From: Amanita rubescens | Lineage: Eukaryota > Basidiomycota > Agaricomycetes > Agaricales > Amanitaceae | Length of the DNA stretch: 64,000 nucleotides | Direction of reading: 5' to 3' | NCBI GenBank assembly: GCA_015039365.1 | Contig: WION01000014.1 | Location: forward strand, 496,001-560,000 | Shown: positions 11,768-22,169 of the stretch, piece after piece | Position numbering within the stretch: the first letter of the stretch is position 1 | How the letters are laid out: the number at the start of each line of letters is the position of its first letter | Position numbers and translations under genes: made by a program | The notes under the pieces: model-generated | The model's input: the letters and a program-made list of their open reading frames with translations, nothing else | Databases searched by the model: none | What the model was told of the DNA's origin: nothing

Positions 11768-12352
11768 ATGCGTCTCCTCTCGCTTGCAATCGCCTTCACT
11801 CTTCTCTTCAGCCCCTGTGCCATTGCTACAGGTGAATCCGATTTCGAAGTTAGTGGCGGCGGTAGGGGTGCTTTTGATTGGAACGATGTAGACAAAACGC
11901 ACCAAGGATGGGGAAGGGTACAAACCAAATTTTATGTGGGAATTAAAATTACCCTTTACTTATCCGTCTCATTCCTAATAGTAAATTATGCATTGTTCAC
12001 AGGACCAATCATTGTGGAACATGCACAATCCCACAAAGTATCAAAAAAAAACATAAGGGGTCGATTCCACCCAGCGATGATTCTCGGTTCGTCGAAGGCT
12101 TCGGGGGGTAAAGAGCTTTACTTTGCTCCAATGAGCAGTACCTCAGTAGACAATGACCTATTTATCTCCGGTAAAAGCGCGCTCTACCTGTCAGGACCAA
12201 AAGTGGATGATAAGTCGGTGATACATATTGGGAGGCCATTCAAGACGGAGGCTAGTAACATTCGGGCGCTGAGCGCGTCCGAGCCACCTTTCATGCAGAC
12301 TCCAGAACAGAAGGCGAAATACTATCATGACGTGGAGCAGCACACATCCTGA
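11768..12352 (+). CDS. Small secreted (or single-pass) protein, about 194 aa
   Basis: The ATG at 11768 begins MRLLSLAIAFTLLFSPCAIA, a classic signal peptide with likely cleavage after Ala-Thr-Gly or nearby. The mature part has a Gly-rich start (VSGGGRGAFDW) and no cysteine pattern. An internal hydrophobic stretch near 11945-12010 (LYLSVSFLIVNYALF) is either a membrane segment or an unspliced intron: that DNA starts with GTGGGA and ends in TTCACAG after a TAAT branch-like site. Removing the simplest such intron (67 nt) breaks the frame, so I keep the single open frame to the TGA at 12352. I do not recognise the family. The promoter is shared with the locus at 31.2 kb. A secreted, possibly host- or environment-facing role is inferred only from the signal peptide. 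Confidence 0.6.
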   Translation: MRLLSLAIAFTLLFSPCAIATGESDFEVSGGGRGAFDWNDVDKTHQGWGRVQTKFYVGIKITLYLSVSFLIVNYALFTGPIIVEHAQSHKVSKKNIRGRFHPAMILGSSKASGGKELYFAPMSSTSVDNDLFISGKSALYLSGPKVDDKSVIHIGRPFKTEASNIRALSASEPPFMQTPEQKAKYYHDVEQHTS

Positions 12353-12541
12353 CTATGTACGTATTTCCCTGCGCTCCCCCGAGTCGTCAAGACTTGAACT
12401 TTCCGTGTAGATTCCTCAGCGTACGCTTAACCCATTTTCGTTGGACTCTCCGTGACAAACCAATGTATAATGATTGTGGTGTGTTTCGATCGCAAGGAGT
12501 ACTAGCAGTCATTCGACGAGTTTCCTCATCGTAGTCCCAAG

Positions 12542-13250
12542 GTACCACCCGATAAATCATTGGTGGTCGAATTCCAACCACGACGTCTAGAATTAGATGT
12601 CATCAATAAAGAAATAAGGACGAGCGTAGCTCATACCTCGCCTGTTCATCATCCCGAGAGCCCAGAGCTCTCTTACTCATTGTCGGAGGCAGCTCCTAAA
12701 CTGCTGGCCTCGACCCTTGCTACTCCAGTCGCTGGTGGTCACGAGACGAAGCCACGACGACTAGAACAAGCCGTCGAGAGTAATAGACGCTCGGATGAGC
12801 ATCTAGAAACTGAAAGCTCGGTTTCGAAAGAGCCGGCTATGCCAGCTCTAACTGAGACCCGGAGACGCTCTCGCGAGAGTTTCGCATGTGGCTGGAAGGC
12901 CATTCAGGAGGGTGCCGTATGTTTCGCTGTCCTGCAAGAAAGCTCGACAGTAGATGAGATTACTGGTATCACGGCTCAACGTCTCGGAGAGCTGAATATC
13001 GTCAGTAATGAAGCTATGAGTGTGCACTTACACTCACCTGCTTCCTTGGTGACCCCCTTGTCACCAATACTCTCTCGTCTGCCTGTTCTCCGCAGGCTCC
13101 TTCTCCTCGTTAGCCAAGTTTTGCATCTGGTGAACTGTTGCTGAAGTCTCCCGAAGATGGAGACCTTGAACAACGACTTCATGATGTCGTTAGTGAGGTA
13201 GGGATGGCGAGCCCAAGCATCCGCTCAGCCTACGGTAGAGAACGCTAAGT
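12542..13250 (+). CDS. Possible gene fragment, Ser/Glu/Arg-rich
   Basis: A frame open from before 12560 to 13144 reads like real protein (PRRLELDVINKEIRTSVAHT, later TETRRRSRESFACGWKAIQE). In another frame, after an AG at 13113, it continues as ELLLKSPEDGDLEQRLHDVV and stops near 13248. An intron running from about 13000 to 13113 would join the two. No ATG was found in frame near the beginning, so the 5' end is missing or decayed. The product is not recognised and looks largely disordered. Confidence 0.3.
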
Positions 13251-13490
13251 TCTCTCATTCGCAAACCGGTGGTCATTGAGATAAAAACTTCATCGAACCT
13301 GAGAAGCAGATCATTGTTCGAAGGCTGATGATAGTTGGCATAGCGGTAGCACCGACGTGTACAAAACCACCTGGACATCAGTTTCTTTCATCGATGTGAA
13401 CCACCTCAATCGAGTCTTCCCTCTTTCTCTTGTCTCACGCAGACCCACAAAGCCAAAAAAAAAAAAAGAGTATAGTCACGTGCTGCCATC

Positions 13491-13745
13491 ATGCCAAAGC
13501 GCCCCCGAGCCGACTCGCATTCAGAGGCTATTAATTCTGTCTTCGAAAAGCTCTTTGCTATCGCGAATGTTTCCGAGCCTGAAGACAATATTCCTGTCAG
13601 AATTCTTAAGAAGTTGAAACTCCAGGTCCTTTCCGCAGAAGCAAAGAAGCCCGTACACAAATTTGGGTTGTTTCACGGAAAACGCCAATATGCTTGGGAA
13701 GAGACCGGAGTTTTTTCAGGCCTCAAAACTATTGTACAGATATAG
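13491..13745 (+). CDS. Short ORF, 84 aa, uncertain
   Basis: An ATG-initiated frame reads MPKRPRADSHSEAINSVFEK and then ILKKLKLQVLSAEAKKPVHK, with good amphipathic texture. It ends one base before the 3' end of the lectin gene, with which it converges. It follows an A-run at 13455. It may be the remnant of a longer gene, and no family was recognised. Confidence 0.3.
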   Translation: MPKRPRADSHSEAINSVFEKLFAIANVSEPEDNIPVRILKKLKLQVLSAEAKKPVHKFGLFHGKRQYAWEETGVFSGLKTIVQI

Positions 13746-13746
13746 T

Positions 13747-15021
13747 TCAAGTATAAAGGTTCGCAACGTAGCGAACGGTCTTATCTAATGCCCATTCCCC
13801 ACCATTAAACCCAAAGGCATCAGTAAGCTTCTGAACCGGACCAAAGTTCCCATTCCCTTCGTTGTACGAAACCCATACTGCATTCTCTCCAAAGCCGATA
13901 ATATCCGCGGTCCCACTACCCGTCAAATCAACAACAAAACGCAAATGCTTCTCAACACGCCATCCGCCGGCATTGTATCCAAAATTCTTGATAACTAGTT
14001 TGGCAGGCTGGAATGTGCCATTGCCGTTGTTGAGTGACACGTATACTCCTGCATCACCAAAACCGACAATATCTCCCCGCTTGTTGCCTGTAAGGTCAGC
14101 TACAAACCTCGGGTGTTTATCGACGCGCCATCCTTGTGCAAACGCAAAGTTATTGAGCACCATTGTGACGGGTCCGAATGTTACATTGCCTTTGTTGAGA
14201 GAGACGTAAACGCCCGCATCTCCGAAACCAAGAATATCGGCTTTTCCATCACCAGTAAGATCGGCGACAATACGGGGGTGCTTATCGATCTGCCATCCAC
14301 CCGCACCAATGCAGAAGTTGTCAATAACAGACGCAACAGGATGGAAGGTATAATTGCCGTTGTTACGACCGACGAAAACATGTTGTTCTCCGAATCCGAC
14401 AACATCCAGGAGCCCATCACCAGTCACATCAGCGAGGAAACGCAGATGCCTATCTAGCCTCCATCCTTGGTTGAAACCGAAGTCGGCGAGCGCAAGTTGA
14501 GCAGGGCCAAATCCGCCACTACCATTGTTGCGCGAAACCAATATGCCTCCATCACCGAAACCTACAACATCAACGCGTCCTGTCTTCTTGATGTCTGCAA
14601 CGAAACGAATATGCTTCTCCACACGCCATCCTCCAGCAGAATACGCGAAATCTTTGAGGACGAGTTTTGGGTTCTGGAATGAGTTTCTCCCATTGTTGAC
14701 GGAGACAAAAATTCCATTCTCGCCGAACCCAATAACGTCACTGGCGTGGTTGCCTGTGGTATCGCCGAGGAGACGGACGTGTTTTTCTACGCGCCATCCA
14801 CCTGCGTTGTAACCGAAGTTGGCAATAACAGGTCTGGCCTGGAGGTCGACAGAATTGCGTATGATGATAACGCCTTTAGTCCCAAAGCCGACAATGTCAG
14901 CGATTCCTGGTGTCGCAGTGGGGACTGCGCATGAGCAATGGCCACGTTAGAATGCACAAACCAATTCTAAGAATTTATTTGATGTACCTGGTAATGCTTG
15001 GCTGATAACTTCGCCGGTCAT
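13747..15021 (-). CDS. PVL-type seven-bladed beta-propeller lectin (FG-GAP/VCBS-like repeats)
   Basis: This is a cytosolic-type mushroom lectin of the Psathyrella velutina lectin (PVL) family. PVL binds N-acetylglucosamine and sialylated glycans and folds as an integrin-like seven-bladed propeller with calcium sites. The 403-residue model joins exon 15021-14988 (MTGEVISQALP) to exon 14924-13747 through a 63-nt intron. Seven repeats of about 57 residues follow, each with a DxTGDGxxDxxGFG-type calcium loop, a V(Y/F)VSxNNGN(G)xF strand and a GGWRVEKHxRF segment. Examples are VADLTGDGKADILGFGDAGV and FGYNAGGWRVEKHLRFVVDL. The length matches PVL. There is no signal peptide. Some loops deviate (KKTGRVD, GNKRGD), as they do in PVL. 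The family is certain by pattern; the sugar specificity is inferred from the family. Confidence 0.95.
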
Positions 15022-15800
15022 TTGGTTTTCGTTGGTATGTTTTGGAAGAAGTTGCAAGTTCAGTTATGTTGCTCCTTTTCAAAAGTGAAGCCCTTAAATA
15101 CCACTTCAACGACCCAAACATGGACTGAGGCTCATTTCAGATGCAATGTCGACATGCACTTGACAAGCACCCCATTTTCTAGAACCACATCTCTGGTCGT
15201 AGCCGCATAAGACTCTTTCTGCTCCTTCTTGGCGCGTTTTCAACGCCCAACCAAAATATCACTATGAAAATAGTGACAAGGCGGTAAAGTCCGGTGGTTC
15301 TTAGAAAAAGAAGAACTTGAGGATACTAATAGTGACGAATCTCATTGGTGGGGACATACCGGCGATATGACTTAAAAGCAAACAACTCGTCTGTGTGCGG
15401 TAGCGCGCATATGACTACTGGCTACCGAATGATAAAATATGAACAAAAAATCACGCAGAGAAAGGGAAGACTTACTCTTATATCCAAACCAGTCTTTGGC
15501 ACGCGACTGTGAATGTTGTCGTGAGATAAATGTGGCTGTGTTAATTACCCGGAAAGGCCGACTGCGGCGGCGCTGTGTGAACACTGAGTACTGAACCTAG
15601 TACATCACATGCTGCCCGCGTCGACTTGGCAGCAACCTTGCTTGACGTACCGTCGAGGATCGGTTTATATTCTCTCCCCCAATTATATAACCGATGCACG
15701 TCTACACTTTACGACAAACCTCCACAAAGAAGCCCTCTTCCCGTCGTTGAGTCGCTGAAGCGTTATAACACAATAGAATGGATCATGAGCGGGATGAGGC
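15022..15800. other. Intergenic, nothing recognised
   Basis: This holds the lectin promoter region on the minus strand and then unassigned sequence. A few short open frames exist, but none has coding texture. A hexanucleotide-like match actatgaaaatagtgac near 15261 was noted without interpretation. Confidence 0.4.
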
Positions 15801-15810
15801 GTCGCCAGAA

Positions 15811-16056
15811 TCAAACGATGTTGGTTGGGGCCATGTCAGTATAGACCAGGAGATAAACCGATGTTTGGACTTGTAGAAATGCGTAGATGATGGCGTAACT
15901 CATCAAGAGCCCCGCAATGCGCAACTTCCACTCCATCTCCGCCAAATGAAAGAGTTATCAAAGGATTCGACTGCCTTTTTCTCTATATCTACAAGCTGTG
16001 ATACGTTACTGTGTAGCGCGTGGACGAATGACATGTACATCTTCTCGTGCTTCTCC
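15811..16056 (-). pseudogene. Coding-like fragment with a hydrophobic segment
   Basis: Two overlapping minus-strand frames look coding. One, from an AG at 16057, reads HEKMYMSFVHALHSNVSQLV and then DIEKKAVESFDNSFIW. The other, from an ATG at 15936, reads MEWKLRIAGLLMSYAIIYAF and stops at 15811 after a hydrophobic stretch. They are in different frames and overlap, so either an intron or a frameshift separates them. This may be the 3' remnant of the unrecognised family upstream, or an independent membrane protein relic. Confidence 0.25.
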
Positions 16057-16304
16057 TAGGCATTGACCTCCCCGGTGAGACGATTGCTATGCAGTTGGTA
16101 CTGGGTTCGCTGACAATCCTGCGCATGGTCCCATAACCAACTTTCAGAGCACGTCTAGCGTTTCCCTTAATTAGTGTAACAGAAACAAACGCTGTTCTGT
16201 AATACCAATAGCAATAAACGAACTCAGTAATACTTCGGCGTCTAGCGAAAAGTCCTAGCCAGCCCGGGGCCGCCAATGGTTTTCCCTATTGTTCAGAGTC
16301 TTCT

Positions 16305-16745
16305 GACAGTTCGCGACGCACGATGGCCTGGGTGGGAGCTCGAACTATGTAAGTGAGATTTTAACTGCAATATAACGAAGAAAACAACCCGCTTATGATG
16401 ATTTGCTCAAAAGGACTCGGAGGGATGGAGCCTCTGCTTCCCATGCTTCAACTTCATTCTCCATTTAGCGAGAACATATGATAACGAACGCTCGAGATCT
16501 TGATGTTGCTGCACGTAATTGGCCATATCAGAGCCGGCATCTTCCATTTTTCGCAATAAAGTTGAGCCTGACGGTATCGCGTGAGTTCATAGAACGTGTT
16601 AACTAATGGGTCCAGTGTGTCACGGCGAAATCCAGGCCCTATTTCTTTTGTGCTGCTCGTCAGCAGGTCAACTTCCGCCAAGCCTCGCTATCAGCTGTGC
16701 GTCCAACATATTTGCTATACTTGAATCAGTATCTTGTACGGCTAC
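16305..16745. repeat. Dispersed duplicated block, copy B (sister at 6060-6600)
   Basis: This is the second copy of the block at 6060-6600, in the same orientation. It lacks the intron-like 77 bp present in copy A and instead has the short sequence cattag before ttaacacg (read on the minus strand). Other shared tracts are continuous apart from small indels. Confidence 0.75.
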
Positions 16746-19010
16746 TACGGCAGCGAGCTATGTGCGAATACGCAGGCAGGTAAATCTTGGGTACCATGTA
16801 CCGGGCTTGCATATGATTATGGATCAACGCCATCACCATCTTCAGCGTATTCCGACATCTAAGTAGTATGAGGAGATCCATCTGACAAACATTTGAGGGG
16901 CCGCACGTGCTTTCTCGTGCTATGGTCATCGACGGGCGATGACATGATGATGCTAAGTCTCATCCCGAGCATCTCACTCAAAAAGTGGCGGAACGTGCGC
17001 AATCTGATCATCGCCTTAGGCTTCTCCTCATGCCCATCGTTGGCCGAGAACAATGACGGCGGTGAGGCAGTCGCAGGCGGCGGCGGGACAATACACATCG
17101 CCTTACACAGCGCATCCGAGTAGATCAGCCCTGCTTGTTCCTTGCTAAATCTGCCGAGAGTCTCGAGGTTCCGAATCACGGCACGCTTAAAGATGGCTGA
17201 GGAATTCAATATAGAAAAGGTTACACACCCTACCTGAAACAAGACCTTGGGTCATTGCAGAAGAAACAGTCCACTATCCAGAACATGCAAGACCAGGCAT
17301 ACTATTGAGCCCGCGATCGCGTGAAGTTTCACGTACAAACTAACCAAGGAAGCAATGCTACCGGCGATAGTTGCACGTCGATCGTTTCAAAACGCTACCA
17401 GAGCTTCGAAGACGCGTTGATCGAGGAGCGTCCCACGCATCGACGGCCTGTAGAGCATATATCATCAAAGAGATGGACAAATGGCAACATACGAGTAGTG
17501 TCCCAGTCGCAATCTATCACATAGCATCTCCAGAAGCCACTCTTCTGACATATAAGTGCCAATCACATTTGATATACAAATCAAGGAGGACAAAAAGGGA
17601 AGACCCTACATTAGGATCGCAGCTGCAAGTATGTTCATCGCCTATACATCAAGTCAGTTCATGGTCTCGTGCAAAGGGGAGAGAAACAAACCAACAAACC
17701 TGACAGTAAGTTCCGGGGTGAACGAATACGCGTGCAACACCCGGCGGAGCGCGCCTATTCCTTCCTCAAATTGCCAGCCGGCATATTCGGGTAGACTTCT
17801 GTGTGAATCCTTCTCAATATCTTCTGTGCTTGTACTAGTTTTGTCCTTGTGTTCTTCTAGCAGGCTGCAGCCGATCGTAGAAGCCAGGATTCGTGAAGGG
17901 AAGGAAAATTGATCCAAAAAGAATTACCCATATTTCTCCATGTAGTCTGTTCGGAAGCTCCCTTGTACATTGAGGATAACGCAACAAAGTCAGGTAGCAG
18001 ATAAAGGAGACTATGCTTTTCAAATATGCGGTCCAAACCTTCTTGATCTTTGATGCTTCCTCTGAGTCTGGTTCGAGGTTAGAGAAGAGACATCTTGTGT
18101 TGAGGTGGACTGCGCACTTTTTGGGATCACCAGGAAACTTGAAGTGAGGACTCAGCTTGCCGTGGTATGGATACTCTCTAGCAGGAGTATCATCCTTCTC
18201 GTCGCTGATCAGACTACCGTCTTCTCGTTCGTTATCACTGTCAACAACGGTATATGAGCTGGATACAAGAGCCTCCGAATAACGCGTCTTAACAGCCTTT
18301 ATCTGACCCTTTTGCAGTTCGATTTTCAGCGCATCTCGAAGTATGGCGCAAAACTCGTCCGCGGTTGGGCGTAATACGTCAGTTAAACAACCTTGAAGCT
18401 TGGTTCAACTCATAATTTAGTTCCGTGATGGATGGGCTACGTACGAATCTTGGACCGTGTCAGGTTTGATGGAGAGATGGAGAAGCATGTGGGTAAGTCC
18501 ATCCTTTGCGGGCTCTTTGAAGTTGCGGAGAGCAGTCGAGATCGCTGAAACTAGTTCCGGGTACATGCACTGCAAAATTCTCCCCTACGGGATCTCGGAA
18601 GAATTATTATGTTCATTGGATAGAATTCAGAATAAAATGGAAAGAAGCTGATGTGGAGTTGGCGTCCTATGAACCAACCTGGCTCCCTACTACCATCGAA
18701 ACCCTCATTTCCTTTAAAACCTCTTCCTCCACTTTGAGTGCATCGTTTCTGCGAGGGTGAGCAGTGGGGAAACGTCTGGACTCAGAAAAGCCATTTCAAC
18801 TCACGTATCGGCAGAAATAAGTCTCTTCAAGGCGGCTATTGACTTCGATAGCCTGCTGGAGTTGTAATCAGGTCCTTTCGGTCCTTCTACGTCAGGAGGA
18901 ATTGTAATTTTTCCAGGCGTCACGGGAAAATGGCAAGCCAAAGAGCGCTATTGGATTTTTCGAGCGAATAGCACCGCTCATTGAAAACTCTAGATCTCTG
19001 GAAATTATCG
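16454..19010 (-). CDS. Unrecognised large multi-exon gene (many short introns)
   Basis: I do not recognise this family, but a chain of exon-like segments with GT-AG ends runs through the region. In order on the minus strand: MSGAIRSKNPIALFGLPFSR (18.95 kb), RLSKSIAALKRLISADTNDA (18.8 kb), LVSAISTALRNFKEPAKDGL (18.55 kb), LTDVLRPTADEFCAILRDAL with KTRYSEALVSSSYTVVDSDN (18.2-18.4 kb), QEGLDRIFEKHSLLYLLPDF (18.0 kb), SLPEYAGWQFEEGIGALRRV (17.8 kb), MRGTLLDQRVFEAL (17.4 kb), FKRAVIRNLETLGRFSKEQA (17.15 kb) and LVNTFYELTRYRQAQLYCEK (16.6 kb). The first exon may shift frame near 18930. The product would be helical and cytosolic. Parts recur at 6.1, 19.5, 21.4 and 21.9 kb. It could be two genes, or a gene in decay. 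Confidence 0.42.
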
Positions 19011-19451
19011 AATTGCAGATGCATGTAAAATCTGTCCATACTTATCATACGTGTATACGCGTGGCGACTCTAAGGAAAGCAGAGCGAAATGGGGAATTGG
19101 GAACAGGTCAGCCTTGCCATGAGGTAGAGAGGACTCGGAGGAAAGACTCAAGCGGCGTTGTAGTATGTGGCATGTGCTAGTGCCACAAAGGATACCAAAT
19201 CCACTGATTCAAGGGTCTTTCGCCCGGCCGTCATCCGGACATAGACAATAGATGTGGCGATGAAACTAGATTGAATGTCCACTCGAATAATACTTTGGTG
19301 AGGGAACTTCATTGTTGTATCTTTCGAGTCATTTCGGCGAGTGCACTTGCACAGTTGTACAAAATCACCGAAGAAGCATCGAGTCCAGCGATCGGAATAA
19401 AAGTGTACAAAGACAGAAACCACGACGAAGCTGATATAGATGCCACTGCTA

Positions 19452-19923
19452 CTATTTCGCCATCAAAAACCAGCCTGATTTCCCATAGAAACCTTCAGTT
19501 TCCAAGACTTCCTTCAACTTCTCTAGGACACCATCCTGCGGAATGAGCTGATCGTTTCGGCCGGTGCTCGCTACGAGGCCTAGAAGTTGGAAATGCCCGT
19601 CCTCTTCCGAACAAGCCCTCACAATCTCCACAGTTGGCCAAATGGGTTCGCAAAGTTCCTCAAGGCGGAACTTAGCCCTTTCAATCTGCTCTATTCCGTA
19701 GCAAATGGGGTCATCTTCGTCCTCCGAGTCGGGAAGGATGGGGAAATATTTGTCTTTATAATTTTGCCAGGCATCACACGGAAGTAGGATGCCAAAGACC
19801 GCTGCGGGCTTGTCAGAGCGAATAGCCCGAAACATTGAGATCCGTCTTCCCACTGTTTTCTCTAAAACGAGTGTTATCGAGAATGGAAAAATACGTGAAA
19901 CTGTTCGTACCCATATCCTGCAT
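19452..19923 (-). CDS. Short paralogue of the unrecognised family (140 aa, two exons)
   Basis: Exon 19911-19923 (MQDM) joins exon 19861-19452 across a 49-nt intron, giving 140 residues: MFRAIRSDKPAAVFGILLPC, then an acidic strip (PDSEDEDDPICYG), then EELCEPIWPTVEIVRACSEE and a C-terminus that ends WFLMAK. The MxxAIRS.xPxAxFGIxLPxDAWxNY block also begins the larger gene at 18.95 kb, and both are copied at 21.4 and 21.9 kb. No signal peptide or membrane segment is present. The product is unknown. The frame is intact, unlike the copy at 21.7 kb, which suggests this one is under some constraint. Confidence 0.55.
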
Positions 19924-19929
19924 CGACGT

Positions 19930-20420
19930 CTGTGACAGTGGTCGTTGACAAGTGCCTTAGCATGCCACACGTTGGTGCAACATGGACGATCGCTGCTCGG
20001 GTTGTAAAAACGTAGCGTGTCGAGTTGGAATACATTTGTTTGGTCCCTTTAGCTAATACGCAGAGAGCTCTCTCATTCCTTTGTGACTCCTCAGGCCTTA
20101 GGCCTTCACTAACTGGCTTTCTTGGATGAGAAATCCACGATCTGCAGGTCTGCCAGTTATCATAACTTGACTTCTTTCAAAGTTACCAGAAGTTCTGATC
20201 ACTCGCGATGCATCGTATGCTCTGAGTGCTTATACCCACGGGCTCTGTTCCTTTTTCTCTACATACATGAGGCGATATTGAAATTATATATACACTACTA
20301 GTGGTACATGTGCAACAAGATTTGTTACGAAACCAAAGAGCTTATTAGTAACTAAGACCCTACTGACGCTACTATAAGTATAACCACGGATGAGTTGAAA
20401 TTGAAGAACGCACCAACTAT
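19930..20420. other. Intergenic, nothing recognised
   Basis: AT-rich sequence between two minus-strand genes. A short palindromic-looking tract lies at 20094-20106 (cctcaggccttaggccttc). No coding frame was found. Confidence 0.4.
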
Positions 20421-21072
20421 CTACCGGAAAGAAAAGTCTAACTTGACCTCCTTGGTGTTGTCACGGTCTCCAGTCCATTTCAGTTTGTCCCCAGCCCTTG
20501 TAAAATAAGCCATGAGGATGTTGACTGTTACAGGATTGGATGGAGCCGTTGAATCCACTAGCATGTTGCTATACGGGTTATCGTGGGTGCCAAACGAGGT
20601 GGGAGGAAATTCAATGGTCGGGTAAACTATCAGACAACCTATGGGAGTGTCAAAGGGGTCATTAGTTTAATATAGGCCACTCAAGATCGGAGAGATGATA
20701 TCACCTTCGGTAAGGTGTATTGACAACTTGGCAACTTTAAGTACTATATCGCGTCCCTTGGGAAGCTTCAATGGCATGATCATGCACATCTCACGAGTCA
20801 GGTCCCGCTGGCCTTCTGGCTTCAGGATCTCCTCGTCAAGGTATGCTTTCGATGCTTCATATGTGGTCGGCACTAGGTTTGGGAATTGCTCTTTGACCCC
20901 AGCGAGAAGTTGAGCCTCAATTTCGCTGGGTAGAGTATCAAGACGTTCACCAAAGGCATAGAAGGTGGCCCGGGCCTTAAGATGAGTTCAGATCACCAAT
21001 ATGTTATCGCGTGACGAGAGGCTCGCAGAGTGATGTAAAACTTACAACAGCTCTACTAGATCCAGTGGCCAT
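20421..21072 (-). CDS. Hypothetical protein, 171 aa, three exons
   Basis: The model joins 21072-21046 (MATGSSRAV), 20975-20705 and 20638-20421. Both introns have consensus ends and the phases match exactly. The protein reads YAFGERLDTLPSEIEAQLLA, then LPKGRDIVLKVAKLSIHLTE and NPVTVNILMAYFTRAGDKLK, and ends in VKLDFSFR. It has no signal peptide, and the C-terminal half has alternating hydrophobics suggesting a beta-rich fold. I do not recognise the family. It sits between the short paralogues of the unrecognised family but is not similar to them. Confidence 0.62.
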
Positions 21073-21344
21073 GCTTAATGTAGTGCAATACTAGAGTGCA
21101 CGGCGATGAGATAGTAGATACTCATACTCAAGAAGGTTTGAGCTGGGTTTGAAAGCGAACCATATATGTACAAACAAATTCGCTACCAGGACCACCATGA
21201 CTTATAGATTTCTGAACATTGTGTACCAGCCTGGGCTCTCCTCCATCACCAAAACCTTCTTTTTCCAGATCACCTCACGCATATCGCATCGCTTTCACAA
21301 GTGCTACGAGGAGTAGGTCACGTTCGGACCTGGAATCATGAAAG

Positions 21345-21560
21345 CCTATTTTGACTCGCACGTCGGGAAAAATGTGTTCGCAAATTTCTGTGTATGAACT
21401 TGGCCAGCCTGCCCAACCTCGTAACGAACGAGTCCCGACCCTCCCAGGTTAGAGGGAAGGGAAATTTTGATACCTTTATAATGTTTCCAGGCATCGCTGC
21501 AGTGGGGAAGGAGGATTCCGAAGATCGCTACTCAGTGAATAGCTTTTGTTTAATTGGTTC
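21345..21560 (-). pseudogene. Fragment of the short paralogue family
   Basis: The minus strand reads AIFGILLPHCSDAWKHYKGI, closely matching AVFGILLPCDAWQNYKDKYF of the gene at 19.5 kb. Flanking sequence at 21590-21700 also matches 19290-19400 (cttcggngattttgtac). No start is found, and the reading frame after this block does not follow the intact copy. Confidence 0.5.
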
Positions 21561-21729
21561 GAGCGATGAATCTCCTTTAGTGCATCATGTCGGCGAGTGC
21601 TCGTCGACGTCGTAGTCATCTGGACTTGACGTTGCACAACCGTACAAAATCTCCGAAGAAGAATTGACTGGGAAGTCTGGTACAAAATAAAATTGCAGAA
21701 GCTAACATTGAGCCGTTTTGGAAGTGTCG

Positions 21730-22169
21730 CTATTTCGCCATAAAAAACCAGCCTGAATTCCCGTGGAAACCTTCTTTTTCCAAGACTTCCTTCAACTTCT
21801 CCAGGACGCCATCCTGCGAAATAAGCTGATCGTTTCTGCGGGTGCTCGCTACGAGGCCGAGAAGTTGGAAACGCCCTTCTTCCGAACAAGCCCTCACGAT
21901 CTCCACAGTTGGCCGAATGGGTTCGCAAAATTCTTCAAGGCGGAACTTGGCTTTTTCAATCCGTAGCAAATGGGGTCATCTTCGTCATCCAGGTCAAGAA
22001 CGATGGGGAAATATTTAATTTTGCCGGGGCCATCAAACGGAAGTTGGATGCCGAAGACCGCTACCGCCTTTTCTGAACGAATAGCCCGAAACATTGAGAT
22101 CTGTCTTTCTCTAACATTAGTGTTATTGATGCAAAAATACTTAAATCTGTTCGTACCTATATCCTGCAT
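21730..22169 (-). pseudogene. Broken copy of the short paralogue (two 10-bp deletions)
   Basis: This is a clear duplicate of the gene at 19452-19923: ATGCAGGATAT start, the same intron position, MFRAIRS, DDEDDPICYG, EEFCEPIRPTVEIVRACSEE, and an end in WFFMAK. Two gaps of 10 bp relative to the intact copy shift the frame, one just after the intron and one after ICYG (aatagagcag is missing). The C-terminal part (21730-21969) is open by itself, but it cannot be joined in frame to the N-terminal part. Confidence 0.6.
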
